Source: Chloroflexota bacterium | Lineage (GTDB): Bacteria; Chloroflexota; Dehalococcoidia; DSTF01; JACRBR01 | Direction of reading: 5' to 3' | NCBI GenBank assembly: GCA_016213125.1 | Contig: JACRBR010000088.1 | Coordinates: 1 to 28,219 of the forward strand | DNA length: 28,219 nt | In this document: piece after piece, positions 14,733-22,299 of the stretch | Numbering within the stretch: the stretch's first letter is position 1 | Layout of the letters: the number at the start of each line of letters is the position of its first letter | Translations under genes and position numbers: made by a program | Notes under the pieces: generated by a model | Database searches by the model: none | The model's input: the letters and a program-made list of their open reading frames with translations, nothing else | What the model was told of the DNA's origin: nothing

Positions 14733-14840
14733 ATGCCGGTCATGTTTCTGCCGTTCGAGATTGCCGCGATGCTGACGGCCGCCGCGCTGTTTGCGGCGAT
14801 GCTCGTCGTCAACCAGTGGTTGTTTGGCGTCGGCCTCTAG
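14733..14840 (+). CDS. 35-residue single-pass membrane peptide
   Basis: An open frame from ATG 14733 to TAG 14838-14840 has AGGAGG at 14719-14724, about 8 bases upstream, one of the best ribosome binding sites in the window. The peptide begins MPVMFLPFEI, continues as an alanine/leucine-rich hydrophobic helix (about 8-27) and ends NQWLFGVGL. It would span the membrane once. It lies 78 bases after the regulator gene on the same strand. No family is recognised. It could be a small partner of an exported or membrane copper enzyme, but that is a guess from position. Confidence 0.6.
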   Translation: MPVMFLPFEIAAMLTAAALFAAMLVVNQWLFGVGL

Positions 14841-14873
14841 GTAACGTACTCAGAACGCGCTGACCAACACCCG

Positions 14874-15485
14874 TTACGCCTGCGCCTCCAGCGTTTCGGC
14901 GTTCTCCTCCTCCTTCACGGCGGCCGTCAGCAGCGCGTCGCGTGCACCTGTATCCGTCTCGTCCGCGGCCAGCGCGCGGTACATGGCCGCGCCTCCGCGC
15001 TCGAGCTGCGCGAGCAGCGCCTTCTGTTCGGCCGTGGACTTTCCCGCAAAGAGCGCCGTCAGCGTCTCCTGCTCGGTCTGCTTCGCCTCCAGCACGATCT
15101 GCGTCTGCGTCACCAGTGCCAGCAGGCGGCCCTCCGGGTTCGTGACGCGCGTCTGCCACACCATCGTCCGCTTGCCGCGGTGCAGTGCCACGCACTCCGC
15201 GCGCAGGGTCTCGCCCGTGCGTCCGGGTGCGAAGAAGTTGGTCTTGGACTCGATCGTCGTAGTGCCGGCGCCGGGCGGAAGGTTCAGCCCCGTAGCCGTG
15301 CCACCGAGCGAGTCCGCGAACGCCATGATGGCGCCGCCGTGCAGGATCCCGGGCGTCGTGCACAGCTCCTCGCGCACCGTCAGGGCGGCGATGATGCGCT
15401 CCGGCGCCGCCTCGATGAAGCGGATGCCCAGCAGCCCGCCGAACATCCCCTCGTGGTACGTCTGTAGCGATTCGGCCAGAGTCAT
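14874..15485 (-). CDS. PaaI-type hotdog thioesterase with a helical C-terminal extension
   Basis: The start at 15485 has AAGGAG about 8 bases upstream on the - strand; the frame stays open further but homology begins at MTLAESLQ. The protein has 203 residues. Residues 1-132 are a hotdog acyl-CoA thioesterase: HGG 49-51 and Asp58 in FADSLGG are the expected active-site elements. Residues 133-203 are not part of that fold. They are charged and helical, with LERGGAAMYRALA (161-173) and KEEENAE (191-197), and recall ferritin/rubrerythrin helices although the metal-binding His is replaced by Asn. The substrate is unknown. The gene is convergent with the 35-residue peptide gene and divergent from the DinB gene. 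Confidence 0.85.
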   Translation of the reverse strand: MTLAESLQTYHEGMFGGLLGIRFIEAAPERIIAALTVREELCTTPGILHGGAIMAFADSLGGTATGLNLPPGAGTTTIESKTNFFAPGRTGETLRAECVALHRGKRTMVWQTRVTNPEGRLLALVTQTQIVLEAKQTEQETLTALFAGKSTAEQKALLAQLERGGAAMYRALAADETDTGARDALLTAAVKEEENAETLEAQA

Positions 15486-15615
15486 CGAGTGCTCCTTCCT
15501 GGTTGGACGCGAACGCCTGATCGTCGCGCTGTATCTCGGACATCGCAAGTGCCGCAACCCCGCCCCCAATCGGTGCCAATCGCGGCCGCGCCTGTACTAT
15601 TGGGTACCTGAGCAC

Positions 15616-15645
15616 CGAGAACTGACCACTGACGACTGAGAACTC
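15616..15645. repeat. degenerate GAACTGA leader repeat before the DinB gene
   Basis: CGAGAACTGACCACTGACG and ACTGAGAACTCC are units of the same word family as the leaders of cysM (6271-6305) and the E1-fusion gene (4495-4535). It ends 2 bases before the start codon, which has no Shine-Dalgarno sequence. TACTAT at 15595-15600 just upstream is a possible -10. Confidence 0.45.
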
Positions 15646-15647
15646 CC

Positions 15648-16196
15648 ATGTACCGCACCGAGATCGAAGCCACGCTGGACCACGACCGTGTCTGGCTGCT
15701 CGAGACCTACGCCATGCTCCCGTCCGGCGACCTCGAGCGGGGGGTCACGAAGAGCGAGCACGACCCATCGTCGATGTGGAGCCCAAAGGACCACCTCGCC
15801 CACCTGGCGGGGATCGAGCACAACTTTGTGCGCATGATCCGCCGTCACGTCGAAGGCGACCCCAACCCCGTCGGCCTGCGCCAAAACGCGGATGGGACCG
15901 CGCGCACGATGGAGCAGATCATGGCCACGGTGCACGAGATGACCGAGGACTGGGTCCGCGAGCACCGCAGCAAGACGCTCGCGGAGGTCGTCACTCTCGG
16001 CCAGAAGGCCCGCGCCGAAACGCTCGCACTGCTGGCGGAACTGACGGACGCACAACTGGCCGAGAAGCTGCCGGGGGCGCCCTGGGCGGACGGTACCATC
16101 GGCGGTGTCCTGGCGACGAATGCGATGCACGGCCGCATGCACTGGGGGTGGGTTAAGGAGGGGATGCGCGGGCTCGGAATCTCCCCGCCGCGATGA
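15648..16196 (+). CDS. DinB-family four-helix metal-dependent protein
   Basis: The 182-residue protein belongs to the DinB/YfiT superfamily, which includes bacillithiol and mycothiol transferases and maleylpyruvate isomerases. A likely metal triad is a histidine of the DHLAHLAGIEH segment (His49 or His52) with His161 and His165 in NAMHGRMHWGWV. The pattern MWSPKDHLAHL (helix 2) and the closing histidine helix are diagnostic. No pathway is indicated by neighbours. It starts immediately after a repeat-type leader. A thiol-S-transferase role is possible for the family, but no particular low-molecular-weight thiol is shown here. Confidence 0.82.
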   Translation: MYRTEIEATLDHDRVWLLETYAMLPSGDLERGVTKSEHDPSSMWSPKDHLAHLAGIEHNFVRMIRRHVEGDPNPVGLRQNADGTARTMEQIMATVHEMTEDWVREHRSKTLAEVVTLGQKARAETLALLAELTDAQLAEKLPGAPWADGTIGGVLATNAMHGRMHWGWVKEGMRGLGISPPR

Positions 16197-16280
16197 GTCA
16201 CCAGCGCGGAGGCGGAAAAGATTATGCAAACTGCACCCGAATCGCCTAGATCGGGCGATTGTGACGCCTGTAACATGGAG

Positions 16281-16297
16281 ACTGAACGCCGTTCAGT
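16281..16297. promoter_or_regulatory. perfect 17-bp palindrome, TetR-type operator candidate
   Basis: ACTGAACG, a central C, then CGTTCAGT is a perfect odd palindrome 20 bases before the kinase start. Its form (GAAC and GTTC half sites) is like operators of TetR-family repressors. A weak -10 (TAACAT, 16271-16276) just upstream would place it on the transcription start. No TetR gene is in the window, so the regulator would act from elsewhere. Confidence 0.5.
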
Positions 16298-16317
16298 TAT
16301 CCGGAGCGAGATACCTC

Positions 16318-17748
16318 ATGGCAACCGCCTCTCCCACGTATGGCACACGCAAGCGCGGGGCCGCGCCTCGGAGCAGGCCGCGCCGCTTCGTGAACGTCGG
16401 CCGGATGCTCGCCCGCGTGTTCATCGGCTACAAGCTCATCTCGTTCCGCGAGAAGCGCAAAGGTAAGGAGTGGGCCGAGCCTCGGCGCATGAAGCACCAC
16501 CGCTGGAGCGCTGAGCGCTTCTACGAGACGGCGGTGAAGAACCAGGGCCTGCTGATCAAGACCGGCCAGCTCCTGGGCACACGGCCCGACGTCCTGCCCG
16601 AGGCCTACGTGGAGGTGTTGTCGCGCCTGCACGACGAGGTGCCGCCTGAGCCGTTCGACAGTATCGAGCACATCATCGAGCGCGAGCTGGGCCGTCCGCT
16701 GGAGGAGATGTTCGCCGAGTTCGACCGCGACCCCGTAGCGTCGGCGTCGCTGGCGCAGGTGCACCGCGCGGTGCTGCACGACGGGCGCGTCTGCGCCGTG
16801 AAGGTGCAGTACCCCGGCATCGAGCACATCGTCGATATCGACCTCGACAACATGGCGTTCTTCATCCGCGTGCTGAACCGGCTCGACCGCTCTATGGATT
16901 ACCGGTTTGTCGCCGACGAGATGCGCGAGACGATCCCGAAGGAGCTGGACTTCATCAACGAGGGCCACAACGCCGAGCGCGTCGCTCACGACTTCTCGTA
17001 CGTCGAGGACATCGTCGTGCCGAAGATCTACTGGGACTTCACCAGCCGGCGCGTGCTGACCATGGAGTACATCGATGGCGTGAAGATCACCGACGTCGCG
17101 GCGCTGGAACGCATGGGTATCGAGAAGTCCGACGTCGCGAAGATCCTTGTGCACAGCTTCGCCGAGATGATCGTGCGCCACGGCTTCTTCCACGCCGATC
17201 CGCATCCCGGCAATCTGATGGTCCTGCCGGGACCGAAGCTCGTGCTGCTGGACTTCGGGCAGGCGAAGGACCTGGGTCCGGCGTTCCGGGACACGCTCGT
17301 GCGTTTCACGCGGACGCTGCTGAGCGGGAACCAGCGCGAAATGGGCACCGCCTTCCGCGACCTGGGCTTCCGCACGAAAGCGGACACGTCCGAGGGCTAC
17401 GAGCAGCTCGGCGATGCGTATATCGGCCGCATCGCGAAGCGCATGCACGAGACCGGCGAGGGCTACGCGAAGATGGACCAGTTCGAGCAGTCGTACGAGC
17501 AGGCGACCACGCTGCTGAAGAAGAACCCGCTGACGGCGGTGCCGCCGGAGCTGCTGATGGTCGGGCGCGTGTTCGGGCTCTTGAATGGACTGAGCATGAC
17601 GCTGGACGCCAGAACGAACATGATGGTCGCGTTCGCCCAGCTCGCCGACGAGATGGAGGCGGAGCGACTGGCCACGTTGCCCGATCCATCCACCAGCGGC
17701 GTTGCCACGAACGGCGCCCGCCCCATGCGCCGCCTCCTGGAGGCGTAA
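16318..17748 (+). CDS. UbiB/ABC1/ADCK-family atypical kinase
   Basis: The start is ATG 16318, after GGAG at 16303-16306; the longer open frame runs back into the DinB gene and is not credible. The 476-residue protein shows the family-specific KxGQ motif (KTGQLL, 81-86), the alanine-rich nucleotide loop ASASLAQVHRA (141-151), Lys162 in AVKVQYPG, the catalytic HADPHPGN and the metal-binding LLDFGQAKD. UbiB-type proteins are ATPases that support isoprenoid quinone or lipid metabolism at the membrane. The N-terminus (residues 1-60) is basic, and I see no strong C-terminal membrane segment. No quinone genes lie next to it. The palindrome at 16281-16297 suggests repression by an outside regulator. 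Confidence 0.92.
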   Translation: MATASPTYGTRKRGAAPRSRPRRFVNVGRMLARVFIGYKLISFREKRKGKEWAEPRRMKHHRWSAERFYETAVKNQGLLIKTGQLLGTRPDVLPEAYVEVLSRLHDEVPPEPFDSIEHIIERELGRPLEEMFAEFDRDPVASASLAQVHRAVLHDGRVCAVKVQYPGIEHIVDIDLDNMAFFIRVLNRLDRSMDYRFVADEMRETIPKELDFINEGHNAERVAHDFSYVEDIVVPKIYWDFTSRRVLTMEYIDGVKITDVAALERMGIEKSDVAKILVHSFAEMIVRHGFFHADPHPGNLMVLPGPKLVLLDFGQAKDLGPAFRDTLVRFTRTLLSGNQREMGTAFRDLGFRTKADTSEGYEQLGDAYIGRIAKRMHETGEGYAKMDQFEQSYEQATTLLKKNPLTAVPPELLMVGRVFGLLNGLSMTLDARTNMMVAFAQLADEMEAERLATLPDPSTSGVATNGARPMRRLLEA

Positions 17749-17804
17749 ATGTCAAGGCAACCGCCTGAGTGCCGAGTATACTGGTGTTCGAGGCCAGCCT
17801 TCCG

Positions 17805-18002
17805 ATGACCATAGAAGATCGCCTGCATTCCCCTGAAGTGGACGCTCAGCTCGATCGGGAAGAACTCGCTCGCCGGAAGATTGCGCGTGTGAAGGCGAAC
17901 AAGACGTTCATGGATGGCCTTCGCGCGTCGATTGAGGCGCGACTTCGCGGTGAGAAGGGAACACCCTTCGAAGAGCTCCAGTGGAAGAAGAAGGATGCCT
18001 GA
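17805..18002 (+). CDS. small acidic/basic protein, candidate antitoxin
   Basis: The 65-residue protein is charged and largely helical, with a basic middle (ARRKIARVKANK) and the C-terminal pattern RLRGEKGTPFEELQ. That pattern resembles the toxin-wrapping tail of several type II antitoxins. An in-frame GTG at 17769 would add 12 residues, but it precedes the TATACT at 17777-17782, which looks like a -10 box; ATG 17805 is therefore preferred. The last 8 bases overlap the next gene, so the two are coupled. Base composition is visibly less GC-rich than in the kinase gene. No specific family is recognised. Confidence 0.6.
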   Translation: MTIEDRLHSPEVDAQLDREELARRKIARVKANKTFMDGLRASIEARLRGEKGTPFEELQWKKKDA

Positions 18003-18288
18003 ACGACGCGCCATTATCATGGACGTGTCCGCGCGCTACTTCTTCGAACGCATTGCCACCTACGACGAACAAGCAGAGATCGGCCGCATTGTTACCTGGA
18101 TTTGCGAGCATCCGTTCGCGGACGACGAGACAAAGCTCCCGTTCTCGTACCCCCCGTTCGAGGGCTTGCTGTATTACGGCGATCGCTTCTGGGTGGCGTA
18201 CCAGATATCCGGTCCGGGCGAGATAACGGTCGTGAACATCGGATTCGAGGAAGAGCCTCCCCGACCGGAACGCGGGGACGCACTCTAA
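17995..18288 (+). CDS. RelE/ParE-like small protein, candidate toxin
   Basis: The 97-residue protein starts at ATG 17995 behind GAAGAAGAAGG, overlapping the upstream gene by 8 bases; ATG 18019 is a second choice. The order is one or two N-terminal helices (FERIATYDEQAEIGRIVTWI), a loop with FADDETKLPF, then beta strands (GLLYYGDRFWVAYQI, then EITVVNIGF). This is the layout of RelE/ParE-type toxins, in which the strand GDRFWVAYQI corresponds to the usual yRv.Y.i strand. The catalytic residues of RelE are not evident. With the coupled small gene before it, this could be a toxin-antitoxin module. It may instead be an unrelated hypothetical pair. Confidence 0.6.
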   Translation: MPERRAIIMDVSARYFFERIATYDEQAEIGRIVTWICEHPFADDETKLPFSYPPFEGLLYYGDRFWVAYQISGPGEITVVNIGFEEEPPRPERGDAL

Positions 18289-18398
18289 CCCGGCCGTTCA
18301 ATCTCCATGAAGCGTTACCGTCCCTATGAGTGCAGCGTCTAGCCTATAGCCTCCAACCGCCGTATCCTCTCCCCACACCACGCAGGGAGCGGACATCC

Positions 18399-19619
18399 AT
18401 GCCAGAACGCGCCCTCGACGGCCTGCAGGTCGTCGACATCTCGCAGGGGATCGCCGGCCCCTACGCCACGAAGCTGCTGGCCGATGCGGGCGCGCTCGTG
18501 ACGAAGGTGGAGCCGCCCGGGGGTGACTACTCCCGCCGCCTCGGCCCCTTTCCGGGAGACGTGCCGGATCCGGCAAGCTCCGGCCTGTATCACCAGCTGA
18601 ACACGAGCAAGCGCGGTATCACACTCGACGTGTCGGTTGCGTCGGGGCAGGTGGTGCTGAAAAAGTTGCTAGCCGGCGCCGACGTGTTCGTCGCGGGCGA
18701 GAAAGCGTCCACGCTCAAGGCATGGGGCCTCTCGTACGACGACCTGAAGGCCGACTTCCCGGATCTGGTCGTCGCGCAGGTCTCGCCGTTCGGCGCCACG
18801 GGCCCCTACGCCGAATACGACGGCAACAGCCTCACGGCCATGGCGATGAGCACCATCATGTACAACACCGGCGAGCCCGACCGTGAACCGCTGGCGACCG
18901 GCGGCGAGCCCGGCGAGTACATCGCGGGCGTGCAGCTCTGGATCGGCATTCTTGCCACGTTGGAAAATCGCGCGAAGAACGGCGGAGGCGACCACGTCGA
19001 CGTCGCGATGTCGGACGCGGTGGCCTGCGCGGACGAGTACAACTCCGCGATGTATGGCTTCCAGGGAGCCATCCGCCGCCGCTACTACTCGCGGCACATC
19101 TTCGGATACCCGAACGACATCATGGCCTGCGCCGATGGCCACGTCGTCGTCATCCCTGGCGCGGGCGGCTTCCGCTCGCCGCTGACGCCCGACGTCGTCT
19201 CGCCGATGGCGCTGCTTCTCGAGGACCCGGAGCTCGACAACAATCCCGTGTTCACGGGCGCCGGCGAGCGCATGATCCGCTGGCGCGAGTTCGAGGAGCT
19301 GGTGCAACCGTACCTGTCGACTCACACGGCGATGGAGATCGTGATGACGGCGCAGGCCCTCCGCCTGCCGTTTGCGTTCGTCCCAACCGTCGCCGATCTG
19401 CTCTCCGACGAGCACCTGGCGGAACGCCACCACTTCGAGCATGTCGCGACGCCCGGCGGCGACCTCACGATTCCAGGTCAGCCGTTCAAGATGTCGGAGA
19501 CACCGTTGAAGGCCGCGCCTGCGCCGGCACGCGGCAGCGCCAACGAGCAGGTGCTTGCGGGCGAGCTGGGCTACTCGAAGGACGACCTCCGCATCCTCAG
19601 TGACCGGGGTGTGATATGA
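18399..19619 (+). CDS. family III (CaiB/BaiF) CoA transferase, first subunit
   Basis: ATG 18399 has GGGAG at 18384-18388. The protein has 406 residues. It moves CoA between a CoA thioester and a carboxylic acid through an aspartyl-CoA anhydride. The family N-terminus LDGLQVVDISQGIAGPYAT and the CoA-binding KVEPPGGDYSR are present, and the catalytic aspartate is probably Asp201 in GGGDHVDVAMSD. The stop overlaps the next CoA transferase start by 4 bases (ATGA). Two different family III subunits in tandem suggest a heteromer, as in succinyl-CoA:malate or benzylsuccinate CoA transferases, or two enzymes of one pathway. The substrate cannot be deduced. No neighbouring acyl-CoA dehydrogenase or hydratase is seen. 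Confidence 0.9.
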   Translation: MPERALDGLQVVDISQGIAGPYATKLLADAGALVTKVEPPGGDYSRRLGPFPGDVPDPASSGLYHQLNTSKRGITLDVSVASGQVVLKKLLAGADVFVAGEKASTLKAWGLSYDDLKADFPDLVVAQVSPFGATGPYAEYDGNSLTAMAMSTIMYNTGEPDREPLATGGEPGEYIAGVQLWIGILATLENRAKNGGGDHVDVAMSDAVACADEYNSAMYGFQGAIRRRYYSRHIFGYPNDIMACADGHVVVIPGAGGFRSPLTPDVVSPMALLLEDPELDNNPVFTGAGERMIRWREFEELVQPYLSTHTAMEIVMTAQALRLPFAFVPTVADLLSDEHLAERHHFEHVATPGGDLTIPGQPFKMSETPLKAAPAPARGSANEQVLAGELGYSKDDLRILSDRGVI

Positions 19620-20968
19620 GCGTGCTGCCGCTCGAGGGCGTCCGCATCATCGACTTCGCGCAGGTGTTCGCTGGACCTGCCTGCACGCGCATCCTGGCCG
19701 ATCTGGGGGCTGATGTCATCCGCTTCGAGTCGCCGAACCGGCTGGACGTGACCCGCAACCTGATCATCACCGACAACGACGGCATGGACCACACGTGGCA
19801 CCGCGCGTCGTACTTCATCATCCGTAACGCCAGCAAGCGCGAGCTGGTCGTCGACCTGGCGAAAGAAGAGGCGCGCGAGATCATCCGCAAGCTCGCCGCC
19901 ACCGCCGATGTCGTCGTCGAGAGCTTCACGCCTCGTGTGATGGCGAACTTCGGCCTGCACTACGAGGCGTTGAAGGAGATCAAGCCAGACATCATCATGT
20001 GCTCCCTCTCCGGCTACGGGCAGTACGGCCCGATGCGCGACTACGCCGGTTACGGCATGGGCCTGGAGCCGGCTTCCGGCGTGGCGTCGATCACGGGCTA
20101 CAAGGACGGTCCGCCGATGCGTTCGGGCCTCTCGTTCACGGACCCGTACTCCGGGTTCCTTGGTGCGGGTGCGATCCTCACCGCCCTCCAGTACCGCCGT
20201 CGCAGCGGCAAGGGGCAATACATCGACCTGTCCGAGCAGGAGGCGGCGATCCCGATCATGGGCGCCGCCCTGGCTGAGTACCAGATGACGGGACGCGTGA
20301 AGGAGCGCATGGGCGACCGCAGCGACTGGGCGGCGCCGCAGGGCTGCTACCGGTGTGCGGGGGACGATCGCTGGGCGGTGATCTCCTGCACTGACGATGC
20401 CGAGTTCGGTCGAATGGCCGATGCCATGGGCCATAGGGAGTGGACAGACGATCCGCGCTTCGCGACGGTGCTCGCCCGGCGCCAGAACCACGACGCGCTG
20501 GATGCGTTGATTACGGCGTGGACCTCGACGCGCGACCACTACGACGTGATGCGTACGCTGCAAGAGGCCGGCGTAAGGGCCGCGCCCGTTCTCGACGGCA
20601 AGGAGATCCTGTTCGACCCGCACTTCAAGGCGCGCGGCCAGTTCGATACCGTCGATCAGCCTCTGCTGGGCAAGCGCCTCATTCCCCGCCACGTCGCGGC
20701 CAAGTTCGGGCGCTTCGAGGCGAAGGCACGGTCCCACGCGCCGCTCCTGGGCGAACACAACGCGGAGGTCTTGAAGGAACTGGGGTACTCCGACGACGAG
20801 ATCGCAAAGCTGCAGGAAGACGGCTCTATCGCCGACAAGCCGAACCTGCCGGTGCCGCCGGCCCTCATCGGCGCCGCACTTCGATTGCCGTACGACCGCT
20901 ACCTCGAGCACGGCATCCTGCAGGCCATCGAGCCCGACTACCGCGAGCAGCTCGGCATCGCGGACTGA
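19616..20968 (+). CDS. family III (CaiB/BaiF) CoA transferase, second subunit
   Basis: The 450-residue paralogue of the preceding gene begins inside that gene's stop codon. It has LEGVRIIDFAQVFAGPACT at the N-terminus, ADVIRFESPNRLDVTR for CoA binding, and probable catalytic Asp204 in GKGQYIDLSEQE, the standard form of the motif. A long C-terminal part carries the second Rossmann-like region and GYSDDEIAKLQEDGSI near the end. It contains an extra segment around residues 50-65 (ITDNDGMDHTWHR) relative to its partner. Both subunits retain the aspartate, so either could be active. Acid and CoA donor are unknown. Confidence 0.92.
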   Translation: MSVLPLEGVRIIDFAQVFAGPACTRILADLGADVIRFESPNRLDVTRNLIITDNDGMDHTWHRASYFIIRNASKRELVVDLAKEEAREIIRKLAATADVVVESFTPRVMANFGLHYEALKEIKPDIIMCSLSGYGQYGPMRDYAGYGMGLEPASGVASITGYKDGPPMRSGLSFTDPYSGFLGAGAILTALQYRRRSGKGQYIDLSEQEAAIPIMGAALAEYQMTGRVKERMGDRSDWAAPQGCYRCAGDDRWAVISCTDDAEFGRMADAMGHREWTDDPRFATVLARRQNHDALDALITAWTSTRDHYDVMRTLQEAGVRAAPVLDGKEILFDPHFKARGQFDTVDQPLLGKRLIPRHVAAKFGRFEAKARSHAPLLGEHNAEVLKELGYSDDEIAKLQEDGSIADKPNLPVPPALIGAALRLPYDRYLEHGILQAIEPDYREQLGIAD

Positions 20969-20997
20969 TACTCTCGCCTCTCGCCTCTCACCGCCGG

Positions 20998-21003
20998 TAC
21001 ACT
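20998..21003 (+). promoter_or_regulatory. -10-like TACACT 6 bases before the thrB start
   Basis: The hexamer TACACT ends 6 bases before ATG 21010, which would put the transcription start at or near the A of the start codon. There is no Shine-Dalgarno sequence and no clear -35. Confidence 0.4.
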
Positions 21004-21009
21004 CGGCGC

Positions 21010-21888
21010 ATGCCGCAGTCCGTCACCGTGCGTGTCCCCGCGACGAGCGCCAACCTTGGCCCCGGCTTCGATAGCCTCGGGCTGGCGCTCGCGCTCACGC
21101 AGGACGTCACCTTGGCGCTGGGCCACCAGGCGGAGACCCGCGATGGTCTCGCGCGCCTTGTGCTCGATGCGGCACGTTCCGCGTATCGCCTCGCGCGGGT
21201 TGAAGTACCGGAACTCACCGTATCCGGCACGTCCAGCATTCCCATCGGCCGAGGCCTCGGCGCCAGCGCCGCTGCCCGCGCGGCCGGGATCGTCGGCGCC
21301 AACGCGCTCATGGGCGGTACGCTGTCCGACGAGCAGATGCTCACCCTCGGCGCGGGGCTCGAGGGCCACGCGGACAACATGGCGCCCGCTCTCTTCGGCG
21401 GCCTTCGCGTCGTTGTACGCGAGGGTGAGCGAGTTCTGCAGATCGCGGCGCCGCTTGCGCCTGGACTAAAGGTGGTGCTCTTCATCCCGGACTTCGAGAT
21501 GCCCACGAACGAGAGCCGAAAACTGCTACCCGCGCAGCTTTCGAAGGACGACGCCGTCCACAACATCGGCCGCGCGGCCATGCTGGTCACAGCGCTGGGC
21601 CGGGGTGAGTGGTCGCTGCTGGACACGGCGACACAGGATCGCATCCACCAGCCCGTGCGTGCCGGGCTGTTCAAGGCGATGCCGGACATCTTCGCCGCCG
21701 CGAAGGCTGCGGGAGCCCTCTGCGCCTATCTCAGCGGAGGTGGCTCGACAATCGCGGCCTTCACGCTGGCGAGTGAGGACGCGATCGCGGCGGCGATGAC
21801 GGAGGCGGCGCGATCCGGTGGATACGCCGGCCGTAGCGCGTTCACGACGCCATCAGAGGACGGCGCGTCTGTGATCGCAGAAGGCTGA
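21010..21888 (+). CDS. thrB: homoserine kinase (GHMP family)
   Basis: The 292-residue enzyme phosphorylates homoserine for threonine synthesis, and in some bacteria for methionine. The N-terminal GHMP motif PATSANLGPGFDSLG lies at 10-24, the ATP-binding loop PIGRGLGASAAA at 78-89, and the EGHADNMAPALFGG block follows, with a C-terminal SGGGSTIAAF glycine motif. The open frame extends to 20440 only by overlap with the CoA transferase gene; ATG 21010 is set by homology. No ribosome binding site is seen, and a -10-like hexamer abuts the start, so the mRNA may be leaderless. Aspartate-family neighbours (thrA, thrC) are not present. Confidence 0.92.
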   Translation: MPQSVTVRVPATSANLGPGFDSLGLALALTQDVTLALGHQAETRDGLARLVLDAARSAYRLARVEVPELTVSGTSSIPIGRGLGASAAARAAGIVGANALMGGTLSDEQMLTLGAGLEGHADNMAPALFGGLRVVVREGERVLQIAAPLAPGLKVVLFIPDFEMPTNESRKLLPAQLSKDDAVHNIGRAAMLVTALGRGEWSLLDTATQDRIHQPVRAGLFKAMPDIFAAAKAAGALCAYLSGGGSTIAAFTLASEDAIAAAMTEAARSGGYAGRSAFTTPSEDGASVIAEG

Positions 21889-21913
21889 CGACACTGCATC
21901 GTGGACAACGTCG

Positions 21914-21937
21914 AAGGCCGGCGATGTCGCCGGCCTT
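21914..21937 (+). terminator. strong hairpin downstream of thrB
   Basis: AAGGCCGGCGA (21914-21924) and TCGCCGGCCTT (21927-21937) are perfect 11-base complements around TG. It starts 25 bases after the thrB stop. A T-run is missing (GCTATCGG follows), so it may stop transcription weakly or protect the mRNA 3' end. Confidence 0.5.
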
Positions 21938-22293
21938 GCTATCGGACAAGAGGCTTCCTGCCTCGGTGCGCCTCTGGTTGGTGGTATGCGGGACAGGCCG
22001 TTCGGCCCCGGGCCGCCTACGCCGCCGCTGCGGGGCGGCCGGGACGTTGCAGCCGCAGGAATGCCACGCGAACCTGTATCGGGCGTCGTATCGACGAATC
22101 TCCCCTCGCGGTTCGGACCGGTCTCACCTGTGCGTTCATCTCGCCTCCCTTGTTCACGCACTCTTGGTGTCGTTAACCCGTGACCGCAGTATGGCGGCGG
22201 GGTGTGTCGGCTGAGTTGCACCGATGTTACGGGGAGATTGAGAAACCATCGCGGGTCGTCTCCGTACGGCGCTCCCTGCCTGCCAGAGGTAGC
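21938..22293. other. gene-poor stretch between thrB and the NUDIX gene
   Basis: I find no convincing gene here. A 40-codon - strand frame (22017-22139) begins behind GGGAGG and encodes an arginine-rich peptide starting MNAQVRPVRTARG, but nothing else supports it. Open frames extending the NUDIX gene upstream to 22202 have poor composition. The GC-rich part 22000-22050 has many short self-complementary words. The stretch could hold an untranslated RNA, but I see no known fold. Confidence 0.4.
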
Positions 22294-22299
22294 TATACT
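22294..22299 (+). promoter_or_regulatory. -10-like TATACT 7 bases before the NUDIX start
   Basis: TATACT ends 7 bases before ATG 22307, the spacing of a leaderless transcript. No Shine-Dalgarno sequence and no recognisable -35 are present. Confidence 0.45.

Noticed and set aside
16240..16260. AATCGCC/GGCGATT hairpin after the DinB gene as a terminator
   Set aside because: The stem is seven pairs with a seven-base loop and no T-run; too weak to call.
16297..19442. long - strand frames (16297-17448 and 18669-19442)
   Set aside because: Both are shadows of the UbiB-type kinase and CoA transferase genes, with repetitive Val/Arg/His composition.
22017..22139. 40-codon - strand basic peptide with GGGAGG upstream
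   Set aside because: A single feature (the SD-like site) is not enough in GC-rich DNA; the peptide is Arg/Pro/Ala-rich, as a random frame would be.
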